From Desulfobacca sp. (GTDB lineage: Bacteria; Desulfobacterota; Desulfobaccia; Desulfobaccales; Desulfobaccaceae): 64,000 nt of DNA. How positions within the stretch are numbered: the first letter of the stretch is position 1; each line of letters starts with the position of its first letter. This document shows, in pieces, positions 10,315 through 18,678 of this stretch. The position numbers were made by a program, and so were the translations under genes. The DNA lies in NCBI GenBank assembly GCA_020725545.1, contig DYEV01000026.1, forward strand, positions 62,001 to 126,000, in the 5' to 3' direction. Below the pieces are notes generated by a model. That model saw nothing but the letters and a program-made list of their open reading frames with translations, did no database searches and was not told the origin of the DNA.

Positions 10315-10393
10315 GGTGTTATCTCAAAGCGAGACCATCAGGGCGGTTCTCGTTATGCGCAGGGACGAAATTCGACGCCAGCCAACCTCAGAA

Positions 10394-10585
10394 TTAAATG
10401 CCGCCGCCGCCCATTCTGATCCCCAGGGCTTTTTCCAACATGATAATAACCACCGCCGCCGCCAGACCGATGACGGCCGGGGCCAGTAAAGCCATCACCA
10501 CATACTGCCAGGAGGCCTGAAACGACTGCCCCGGCCCGCCGGCGGGGATGGAGATGACAGCCAACCAGTGCAAAAAGGTCTGCAT
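10394..10585 (-). CDS. 63-aa single-TM small membrane protein upstream of the TSUP transporter
   Basis: MQTFLHWLAVISIPAGGPGQSFQASWQYVVMALLAPAVIGLAAAVVIIMLEKALGIRMGGGGI; same orientation as the transporter. Confidence 0.6.
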   Translation of the reverse strand: MQTFLHWLAVISIPAGGPGQSFQASWQYVVMALLAPAVIGLAAAVVIIMLEKALGIRMGGGGI

Positions 10586-10734
10586 AGACTCCCCAGATAT
10601 GTGCTTATTTTCACTAAACATTGTATGGCCTGAACAGCAACCTGTCAAGGAAGTTTTTTGCTCCGCCAGCTTGCACGCAGGCGAGAGGGGCAGGCAAACG
10701 GCCATCGGTATCTGGTTGAGGTATTTTTTTGCAG

Positions 10735-10773
10735 AAAAAACAGCAGGGGGAGCCAAGCGGCTCACCCCTGCTG
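10735..10773 (-). terminator. Rho-independent terminator downstream of the Spy/CpxP-like gene
   Basis: CAGCAGGGG-gAGCC-aagc-GGCT-CaCCCCTGCTG with A-tract on + (U-tract on minus transcript). Confidence 0.7.
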
Positions 10774-10814
10774 GCTGGAGGGATGGTGGTGAGGGGGTAG
10801 GGTGTTGCGAAACC

Positions 10815-11306
10815 TTATTTCTTGGGGGCTGCAGCCGGGGGCTGGCCCATGGGGCCGGCGCCCATACCCATGCCCATACCCTGGCCCATCATCGGGCAAA
10901 TCTGCCGCATTTCCACTTTATAGGGCAGGGCCTTCTCCTGGAGCTGGTCTCTCAGGGCGTTCACTTCTTTCTGTTTGGCGGCAATCTTGGCCTGGTCGGG
11001 ATCCTTGGCCCGCCACAGTTCAGCCAATTCCGCCTGTTTGACCATCATCTGGCGCCGCAGCTCAGCCGTGTCATTCATGAACTTTTGGTGCAGGTCAAAG
11101 GCCTTGCCGGCCTGCTCCGGGGTCATCTGCATCATGGCCATGCCGCGGCCGCCTTTTTTGCCCATGCCCATGCCAAATCCAGCCATGCCGCAACAATCCC
11201 CCATGCCGTAAGGCTGGGCCCAACTGAAGCCTGCCAGCCCCAGGGTCAGGATGAGCAGGGTGATCAATACCAGAAATTTTTTTCGAGAACCTTGAGTCAT
11301 GTACAT
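10815..11306 (-). CDS. Periplasmic Spy/CpxP-like (LTXXQ / zinc-resistance-associated type) Met-rich protein
   Basis: Signal peptide, GMGMGKKGGRGMAMMQMTPEQAGKAFDLHQKFMNDTAELRRQMMVKQAELAELW helical region, Met/Gly-rich ends. Confidence 0.7.
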   Translation of the reverse strand: MYMTQGSRKKFLVLITLLILTLGLAGFSWAQPYGMGDCCGMAGFGMGMGKKGGRGMAMMQMTPEQAGKAFDLHQKFMNDTAELRRQMMVKQAELAELWRAKDPDQAKIAAKQKEVNALRDQLQEKALPYKVEMRQICPMMGQGMGMGMGAGPMGQPPAAAPKK

Positions 11307-11538
11307 CCTCCGGATGAGATGGTAGAGGCCAGAATCGCCTCTTTACCCTACTAAACACCGGCGGCGCGGAAACTCGGCGCGCCCCCGGCAGAATATTTTT
11401 GTCCGCCAGCGTTCCGGCAACAGCCCCGTCGCCCTGGGTTGAGCCCCGGCCGTCCTCTCCGGCGGGAATTTCTCTTGACTTGGAGGGGATCTGTACCTTA
11501 TTTTGTAAATAGAACCTTATGGGGCTGCCGACCGAACT

Positions 11539-12900
11539 ATGATCAGAGCCACCGGCGCAGACTACGCCCTCCTCACCGACCTCTATGAACTGACCATGGC
11601 GGCCAGTTATTTTGAGGAGGACATGCATGAGGAGGCTACCTTCAGCCTCTTCATCCGGAAATATCCGCCGAATCGTGGCTATTTTGTGGCGGCCGGTTTA
11701 GAGGACGCCCTGAACTACTTGGCGACCCTGCGGTTTCGTGACGATGATATCGCTTATCTGGAATCGACCCGCCTGTTTAAGAAGGAATTTCTCGATTACC
11801 TCAAGACGGTCCGGTTCACCGGCGAAGTCTGGGCCCTGCCGGAAGGCAGCCTCTTTTTTCAGGATGAACCGATCCTGGAGGTTTCCGGGCCCATCATCGA
11901 GGCGCAGTTGGCCGAAACCTTTATCATCAACGCCATTAACCTGCAGACCCTTATTGCCACCAAGGCGGCCCGGGCGACGGTGGCGGCCGGCCACCGCCGC
12001 CTGGTGGATTTTTCCCTGCGCCGTACCCAGGGCATTGATGCCGGCCTGAAAGTGGCCCGGGCCAGCTATCTGGCCGGCTTTGTGGGCACCAGCAACGTCT
12101 TGGCTGGGAAACTCTACGATCTACCCATCTTCGGGACCATGGCCCACTCCTATGTTACCAGTTTTAGCAGTGAAATCGAGGCGTTTCGTGCTTTTGCCCG
12201 GGCCTTTCCCCAAAATACCGTGCTTTTGATCGACACCTATGATACCATTGCTGGAGCCAAGAAAGCCATTCAGGTGGCTCAGGAGATGGCGGCCCGGGGG
12301 CAGAAGCTCCGCGGTGTGCGGCTGGACAGCGGCGACATGGCCGCCTTGAGCATCGCAGTGCGGCGCCTCCTGGATGAGGCCGGGTTGGACTATGTCACCA
12401 TCTTTGCCAGCGGCGGCTTTGACGAATTCAAGATCGCCCGCACCCTGGCGGCCGGGGGCAAGATCGACGCCTATGGGGTGGGCACTAAAATGGGCGTCTC
12501 CGCGGATGCCCCCTATTTTGACTGTGCCTATAAACTGGTGCGCTATGGCGGCCGGCCGGTCATGAAACTGTCCACCGGCAAGGTGACCTATGTGGACAAA
12601 AAACAGGTCTTCCGCCGGTTCGACGACCAAGGTCTGATGGCTGGCGATACCATCGGCCGGCGGGACGAGGCCATTGCGGAGGCGACACCGCTCTTGCAGC
12701 CCTTCATGTCCAAGGGGAAACTGTGCCAACCTCTGCCCTCGCTGCACGCCAGCCGGGAGTATTTCTTACAGGAATTCGTCAAACTGCCGATGCAGTATAA
12801 AAGCCTGGAAAACCCGCCGGCCTACCCGGTGGCCATCAGTCCGGCCCTGCAGGCGTTGCAGGCCGAGGTGGAAGCGCGGGTACGGCGGCAGGAGCTTTGA
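11539..12900 (+). CDS. pncB: Nicotinate phosphoribosyltransferase
   Basis: ALLTDLYELTMAASYF, DFSLRRTQGIDAGLKVARASYLAGFVGTSNVLAG, RLDSGDMAALS. Confidence 0.93.
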   Translation: MIRATGADYALLTDLYELTMAASYFEEDMHEEATFSLFIRKYPPNRGYFVAAGLEDALNYLATLRFRDDDIAYLESTRLFKKEFLDYLKTVRFTGEVWALPEGSLFFQDEPILEVSGPIIEAQLAETFIINAINLQTLIATKAARATVAAGHRRLVDFSLRRTQGIDAGLKVARASYLAGFVGTSNVLAGKLYDLPIFGTMAHSYVTSFSSEIEAFRAFARAFPQNTVLLIDTYDTIAGAKKAIQVAQEMAARGQKLRGVRLDSGDMAALSIAVRRLLDEAGLDYVTIFASGGFDEFKIARTLAAGGKIDAYGVGTKMGVSADAPYFDCAYKLVRYGGRPVMKLSTGKVTYVDKKQVFRRFDDQGLMAGDTIGRRDEAIAEATPLLQPFMSKGKLCQPLPSLHASREYFLQEFVKLPMQYKSLENPPAYPVAISPALQALQAEVEARVRRQEL

Positions 12901-12934
12901 GGAGGGGCTAGCAAACAAAAACCTCAACCCTCAA

Positions 12935-12997
12935 AACTCGGAACTCGGAACTCACAACTCACAACTCACAACTTGAAACTCGAAACTCGAAACTCCT
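12935..12997. repeat. Heptanucleotide tandem repeat array (9 units, consensus AACTCNN)
   Basis: AACTCGG x2, AACTCAC x3, AACTTGA, AACTCGA x2, AACTCCT, ending immediately before ATG 12998. Confidence 0.95.
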
Positions 12998-13648
12998 ATG
13001 GGCCTAACTGAAACTTTATTGCATTACATCACCCAGCTTATCTCCTATTTGGGCTACACCGGCGTCTTTATCCTCATGGCTTTGGAGAGCATGATCGCGC
13101 CGGTGCCCAGCGAAATGGTCATGCCCTTTGCCGGCTTTCTCATGCACACTGGCGAATTCACCATTCTGGGGGTGCTGTTGGCCAGCACCCTGGGATCCAT
13201 CGTTGGCTCCCTGGCGTCCTACTGGATGGGCCGCAAGGGCGAGGCCGTGGTCCTGCACTATGGGCGCTACCTCATGCTCAACCCCCACCACCTGGAGTGG
13301 ACTGCGGATTTCTTCTGCCGCTATGGCAGCCGGACGATCTTCATCTCCCGGTTCATCCCGGTGGTGCGCCATCTCATCTCCATTCCGGCGGGGTTGGGCC
13401 GCATGTCCCTGGTGCCTTTTCTCATTTACACGACCATCGGCGCCACCATGTGGAATATGTTTCTGGCCTTTCTGGGAATGAAGCTCAAAGAGCATTGGGA
13501 GATCATCCACCACTATTCCCACACCCTGGATATCGTGGTGGTGGCGACGGCGGTTCTCGGCCTGGGAGGCTACTTCTTCTGGCGGCGCCGCCAGGCCCGG
13601 AAAAAGCTGGAAAACGTGTCCCTGGCCTGTAAACCTAAGGTGGAATAG
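12998..13648 (+). CDS. DedA/SNARE-associated family membrane protein
   Basis: ALESMIAPVPSEMVMPFAGFL, GSIVGSLASYWMGRKGE, FISRFIPVVRHLISIPAGLGRMSL. Confidence 0.93.
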   Translation: MGLTETLLHYITQLISYLGYTGVFILMALESMIAPVPSEMVMPFAGFLMHTGEFTILGVLLASTLGSIVGSLASYWMGRKGEAVVLHYGRYLMLNPHHLEWTADFFCRYGSRTIFISRFIPVVRHLISIPAGLGRMSLVPFLIYTTIGATMWNMFLAFLGMKLKEHWEIIHHYSHTLDIVVVATAVLGLGGYFFWRRRQARKKLENVSLACKPKVE

Positions 13649-13683
13649 CCGGAAATGAGCCCACTGGCAGCCGACTCGCCCAA

Positions 13684-13746
13684 CAACCGGCAACTAACAA
13701 CTAACAACTAACAACCGGCAACCAACAACTAACAACCGGCAACTAA
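13684..13746. repeat. Heptanucleotide tandem repeat array (9 units, CAACTAA/CAACCGG/CAACCAA)
   Basis: Nine consecutive 7-mers ending 2 nt before ATG 13749. Confidence 0.95.
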
Positions 13747-13748
13747 CT

Positions 13749-14372
13749 ATGGACTGGTACCTCTACTTTATTCAAAAATTCGGCTATCTGGCCATCCTGC
13801 TGGGCACCCTGCTGGAAGGCGAGATCTTCTTGGCTTTAGGCGGGCTTTTTGCCCGTCAGGGGCTGATGAATGTCTGGATCGTCATCGTCATGGCCGTGGC
13901 CGGCTCGTTCCTCAGTCATAGTCTGGTATTCTGGCTAGGCCGCTGGCGGGGCTTGGCGGTGGTGCAGCGCTTCCCCAAACTCCAGGCCAATTATCCCAAA
14001 GCCCACGCCCTGGCGGAACGCTTCGGCCCCGCCTGCATCCTCATCGTGCAGTTTCTCTACGGCATGCGCCTGGTCACCTGTCTGGTCCTGGGCACGTTGC
14101 AGCTCAGTGTCCGGGCCTTTGTTCTCTGGCAGCTTTTTGCCTGCAGCCTCTGGGCTTTAGGGATGGCTGCGGCCGGCTACGCCTTCGGCACCGCCATCCA
14201 ACACCTGGTCTCCCGCCTGGAAATCCTCCTGACGGTCCTGGTAGCCGTCGCCCTCCTTCTCCTCGCTGCCTATCGCTGGTTCTGGTGTTGGACCCAACGG
14301 CAGACGGCCGGCTGCCTGGCTTCAGCCAAAAATTCGGCGGCAGCCAATCCACAAAGCCCTGCACATCACTGA
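13749..14372 (+). CDS. Second DedA family membrane protein
   Basis: GYLAILLGTLLEGEIFLALGGLFARQGLMN, FWLGRWRG, QFLYGMRLVTCLVLG. Confidence 0.85.
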   Translation: MDWYLYFIQKFGYLAILLGTLLEGEIFLALGGLFARQGLMNVWIVIVMAVAGSFLSHSLVFWLGRWRGLAVVQRFPKLQANYPKAHALAERFGPACILIVQFLYGMRLVTCLVLGTLQLSVRAFVLWQLFACSLWALGMAAAGYAFGTAIQHLVSRLEILLTVLVAVALLLLAAYRWFWCWTQRQTAGCLASAKNSAAANPQSPAHH

Positions 14373-14879
14373 GATCAGCCTTATCACCACGATTTCCCGC
14401 CGGCAGGCATGCATCCACGCCAAGAAGAAGGCTGATGCCGAATCTGTTTCCTACCATAAAATACTGCAAGCCACCTACCTTAGTTTAACTTTTAATACTT
14501 AATGGGCAATAAATCAAACATATAAATTTATAATAAAATTTATTGGTTAAAAGGATATCTCGAATATATGTTTAGAAAATGAAACGTCCCTTTTGTCAGG
14601 CAGAAATGATAAGTAATAAAATCAATACAATTATTCTATTGAATATAATAGCACAAATATTGCGAAATTAATTATGAACATCATGGGGCGGGGGCCCTCC
14701 CGGCCTTTTTCTTTGCCGGTTTTAGGAAGTTTCCTCAGACATTTTTTTTGCTTTTCCCCTCTTTTCCACCACCACCACTCTTTTCTGCCCCCTTGCCTTG
14801 AACTTGACCAAAAAAGTCCTTACATTAGCGCTATCTGCACAAAATTTCGCTCAAGCTTCAGAAGAGAGGGGACGAACGC

Positions 14880-15392
14880 ATGTATTCACCGACCGTCTTA
14901 GATCATTTTAAAAACCCCCGCAATGTGGGGGAGATCGCCGATGCCGATGGCGTAGGGGAAGTGGGCAACCCGGTCTGCGGGGATATGATCAACGTTTATT
15001 TGAAGGTCAAGGATGATGTCATTGAGGATATCAAGTTCAAGACCTTCGGCTGTGGCGCGGCCATCGCCGTGTCCAGCATGCTCACGGAGTTGGCCAAGGG
15101 CAAGACCCTGGACGAGGCCCTGAAGATTACCAACAAAGACGTGGCCGCGGCTCTGGAGGGGCTCCCCAAGAATAAACTGCACTGCTCCAACCTGGGGGCC
15201 GATGCCCTGCATGCGGCCATTAAAAACTACCGGGACCGGCTGGCTCGGAAGGCCGTGGCCGGCGATGCGGAGAAAGTACCCCATATCCCGGAAAAGGTGG
15301 ACGGCTGCTACTGCCCCTATTGCGATATGGAAAATAAAGGCCAGGCCGAGTTCTGCGTCTCCTGCGGCGCCGATCTGCCCCATGAACATTAA
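14880..15392 (+). CDS. nifU: NifU/IscU-like Fe-S scaffold with C-terminal zinc-ribbon-like Cys4 module
   Basis: MYSPTVLDHFKNPRNVGEI, GNPVCGDMI, FGCGAAIAVSS, KLHCSNLGADAL; tail CYCPYCDMENKGQAEFCVSCGADLP. Confidence 0.9.
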   Translation: MYSPTVLDHFKNPRNVGEIADADGVGEVGNPVCGDMINVYLKVKDDVIEDIKFKTFGCGAAIAVSSMLTELAKGKTLDEALKITNKDVAAALEGLPKNKLHCSNLGADALHAAIKNYRDRLARKAVAGDAEKVPHIPEKVDGCYCPYCDMENKGQAEFCVSCGADLPHEH

Positions 15393-15419
15393 AACCACGG
15401 GATGCTGGAGGACAAGAGT

Positions 15420-16592
15420 ATGAGCGTTGTCTATCTCGACAACTATGCGGCCACGCCTTTGCATCCCAAGGTGAAAGAGGCGATGCACTGGATTGTGGAG
15501 GAGGTCTTCGGCAATCCGTCCAGCGACCATCGCTTCGGCCAGGCTGCGGCCGAAGCCCTGGATACAGCCCGCAAGCAGACAGCCAACCTGCTGAGCGCCG
15601 ACCCCGAGGAGATTGTGTTTACTTCGGGCGGCACCGAATCGGTGAACCATGCCATCAAAGGGGTGGCCTTTTCGCAGCGGGACAAAGGCCGCCACATCAT
15701 CACCACCAACATCGAACACAAATCAGTCCTCAACTGCCTGCGCACCCTCCGACTCGTAGACTACCAGATCACCTCGCTGGATGTGGATGAGTATGGCCTG
15801 CTGGACCCGGCCGCAGTGGAGAAGGCCATTACCGACCAGACGGTTTTAATCACCATCCAGATGGCCAACAACGAGATCGGCACCATTCAACCCATCGCCG
15901 ACATCGCCAAGATCGCCCGGCAAAAGAAGGTGGTCTTGCATACCGACGCGGTGGCCGCAGCCGGCATTATTCCCATTGACGTCAAGGCCCTGGACGTGGA
16001 CTTGCTCAGCCTGGCGGCCAACCAGTTCAACGGTCCCAACGGCGTCGGCGCCCTCTACGTCAAGCGGGGCACGCCGCTGTGGCCCCTGCTGGAAGGTGGT
16101 GTCCAGGAAAACCGCAAACGGGCCGGGACCGAAAACGTCGTGGGGATCGTCGGTTTGGGCATGGCCGCGGAGATGGCCTGGCTGGAAAGCCACGATCGTC
16201 TAGCAAAGTTCCAGAGTCTGCGCCGGAAGCTCATTGACGGTCTCAACGCCCGCATCCCGCACCTGAAGTTCAATGGCCATCCCACCCAGGTCCTGCCGCA
16301 CCTGGTGTCAGTATCGGTGGAGTTCATCGAAGGCGAAGGCCTCATGCTCCTCTTGGACGAAGAAGGTATCTGCGTGGCTACCCGCTCGGCCTGCGCCTCG
16401 GGGTCGCTGCGGGCTTCGCACGTCCTGATCGGGACAGGGATGGATTTCGCCTTGGCCCAGGGGACGCTGCTCATCACCTTCGGCCGGGACAATACCGAGG
16501 CCGAGGTGGACCGGCTTCTGGCGGTTATGCCCAAGGTGGTCCAGACCCTGCGGGATATGTCTCCTATCTACCAGAAAAGCGTGGCCGGATAA
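15420..16592 (+). CDS. nifS: Cysteine desulfurase NifS-like
   Basis: VYLDNYAATPLHPKV, FTSGGTESVNHAIKG, active-site Cys in ATRSACASGS; directly after nifU. Confidence 0.92.
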   Translation: MSVVYLDNYAATPLHPKVKEAMHWIVEEVFGNPSSDHRFGQAAAEALDTARKQTANLLSADPEEIVFTSGGTESVNHAIKGVAFSQRDKGRHIITTNIEHKSVLNCLRTLRLVDYQITSLDVDEYGLLDPAAVEKAITDQTVLITIQMANNEIGTIQPIADIAKIARQKKVVLHTDAVAAAGIIPIDVKALDVDLLSLAANQFNGPNGVGALYVKRGTPLWPLLEGGVQENRKRAGTENVVGIVGLGMAAEMAWLESHDRLAKFQSLRRKLIDGLNARIPHLKFNGHPTQVLPHLVSVSVEFIEGEGLMLLLDEEGICVATRSACASGSLRASHVLIGTGMDFALAQGTLLITFGRDNTEAEVDRLLAVMPKVVQTLRDMSPIYQKSVAG

Positions 16593-16634
16593 TTTCCAGA
16601 TCGTCTCAAAAAAATTGACCGCTGTTGCTTTAGG

Positions 16635-16659
16635 AGGGCGGGCCGTTGGCTCGCCCTTT
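16635..16659 (+). terminator. Probable terminator after nifS
   Basis: AGGGCGGGCC-gtt-GGCTCGCCCTTTG. Confidence 0.45.
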
Positions 16660-16956
16660 GTTCGTGGGCTGACGTTGGTATGGAGGCATGTCGGCCAAGG
16701 GAAGGCCAGAAGATTGGGGCAGATGGCTGGATAGAGAAAATAGCTAATAAATCCATAAGGATATATGATGTCCGAAGGTTTTTTCCTTGCTTTTTCAGGA
16801 AATTTGTGCTAAACGGGGTAAACTTAAGGGGATAGTCAAAACTGTCGATAAAAATCTAGCTTTTTGCCCGCCTCAGGGGAGAGGCGGCGCCTTCCCCCAC
16901 CCTCCATTGGCGACATCCTCTCGGGGGGCCTTTGTTAACCTGAGCAGGGAGAACTC

Positions 16957-18546
16957 ATGAAAGGATTCGGCATCATACTACTGGTCCTGGTGTGGTTGGC
17001 GTCCGGTTGCGGCGGCGGTAAACAAGTAGCCCAAGATCCGGAAAAAGCCATACCGGCGAAAGCCGAGGACCAATTGGCCATGAATTGGGAAAATGATAGA
17101 GACGAGCCCTTGGTGGGGTCCATAAGTTCCCAGCGGCTGGAGGAATTATACGGCAAGACCCATATCCCCAGCCTGGATGAAGCCCTGGAACAGGAGATGA
17201 AAAAATGGGAACTGCAGAAGACTTTTGATATGCCGATCCAGGTAAATAAAGAGGTACGCAACTACATCTATTATTTTTCTACCGACCGCAAGGAGATCTT
17301 CGGTCGTTATTTAAGCCGCTCCAGTCGTTACCTGCCCATGATAAAAAAGGTCTTTGCAGAGTATGGCCTGCCCGAAGACTTGGCCTATCTGGCCATGATC
17401 GAAAGCGGCTACAGCAACAAAGCCCGTTCTACGGCCAACGCCGTGGGCATGTGGCAATTTATCAAGGGCACTGGCCTGCGCTATGGCCTGACCATCAACA
17501 ATGAAATTGATGAACGGCGGGATCCGGAAAAGGCCACCCACGCCGCCGCTAAGTATCTTTTAGACCTCTATAAGCAATTCGGTTCCTGGTATCTGGCCGC
17601 GGCCAGCTACAACTGTGGCGAAGGGCGGGTGCAACGGGAGATCAGCAAGAACGGCAACATGAAAAGTTTCTGGGACCTCTCCAGTAATTACAGTCTCCCC
17701 ACCGAGACCAAAAATTATGTCCCCCAAATGATCGCTGCCACTATTATCGCCAAGAACCCCGAGAAATACGGCTTTAAAAGAATCCCTTATCAACCACCCC
17801 TGAAGTACGACGTGGTGAAGGTGACCGAACCCACCACCTTGCAGGCTGCGGCAGTGGCGGCTACGACCAGCTATGAGGAGATCAGTTCCTTGAATCCGGA
17901 ACTGCTCCGGGAGGCCACACCCAGGGGTTATAGTGCCTATCTCCTGAAGATTCCGCCGGGCAAGAAGGAAGCCTTTGAAAGAAATATTATGGTGGCTCGG
18001 GCCCAGTTCCCCGTGGGTAGCAGTGTCTATTATGCCAGCCGCGAGACCCTGGGAGATGCCAGTGCTTATCCCGCCACTGCCCAACAGGTCCGCCGATCCC
18101 GGGACTACGTGGAAACCGCCTCGATTGTCTCAGGCGGCAGAAAGAGCGGCACGACGAAATCCCGGTCCTATGCCGCCGCTAAAACTTCCGGCAAGACGGC
18201 CTTGCGGGAAAAAGCTAAAAAATATGACGACTTGCCGAAACTTGTCGAACGGGGCGAGCGTGAGCCGGCCCGAGAAACCGCCAGCAGCCGGACTGCCAAC
18301 GTGAAGGGAGCCAAAGACAAGAAAGAGGTAGTGGTGGCCTATCACGCCAACCGGGCCGGCAAAGAGACGGCCCGCGCCAATTCGAAAGAGTCGGCCCGCC
18401 GTAGTGAGAAAGCGGCCGCCGAACCCATGGCAGCAGGCATGCTGGGAGGATTGGGCACTTCGAAAAAAGCCAAGAAAGACACGGCGGCGGTCGCCAAAAA
18501 ATCCGACGAGACGAGTAAGACCAAAAAGAAAAAGAAAGAGAATTGA
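16957..18546 (+). CDS. MltD-like lytic transglycosylase lipoprotein with long K/S/A-rich tail
   Basis: Lipobox LASGCGGG; SLT motifs MIESGYSNKARSTANAVGMWQFIKGTGLRYGL, AAKYLLDLYKQFGSWYLAAASYNCGEGRV. Confidence 0.9.
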   Translation: MKGFGIILLVLVWLASGCGGGKQVAQDPEKAIPAKAEDQLAMNWENDRDEPLVGSISSQRLEELYGKTHIPSLDEALEQEMKKWELQKTFDMPIQVNKEVRNYIYYFSTDRKEIFGRYLSRSSRYLPMIKKVFAEYGLPEDLAYLAMIESGYSNKARSTANAVGMWQFIKGTGLRYGLTINNEIDERRDPEKATHAAAKYLLDLYKQFGSWYLAAASYNCGEGRVQREISKNGNMKSFWDLSSNYSLPTETKNYVPQMIAATIIAKNPEKYGFKRIPYQPPLKYDVVKVTEPTTLQAAAVAATTSYEEISSLNPELLREATPRGYSAYLLKIPPGKKEAFERNIMVARAQFPVGSSVYYASRETLGDASAYPATAQQVRRSRDYVETASIVSGGRKSGTTKSRSYAAAKTSGKTALREKAKKYDDLPKLVERGEREPARETASSRTANVKGAKDKKEVVVAYHANRAGKETARANSKESARRSEKAAAEPMAAGMLGGLGTSKKAKKDTAAVAKKSDETSKTKKKKKEN

Positions 18547-18574
18547 AGGCGCCGCAACTCCCACCGCTAAGGAC

Positions 18575-18608
18575 AGGCCAGGGATTATTCTCCCTGGCCT
18601 TTCTTTTG
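18575..18608 (+). terminator. Rho-independent terminator
   Basis: AGGCCAGGGA-ttattc-TCCCTGGCCT-TTCTTTT. Confidence 0.8.
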
Positions 18609-18678
18609 CTCCGGACATCATGGCCAGGTTTTTCATTGGGAAAGGGTTGGGCGCGGCTATGCCCCCTGGCCTCCTCCC

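Noticed and set aside
12935-13746. CRISPR-like repeats
   Set aside because: Repeats are contiguous 7-mers with no spacers; simple tandem repeats, not CRISPR.
16800-16950. Riboswitch (c-di-GMP or c-di-AMP) upstream of the MltD-like gene
   Set aside because: I could not match the conserved core motifs of GEMM or ydaO classes; only a simple hairpin is visible.
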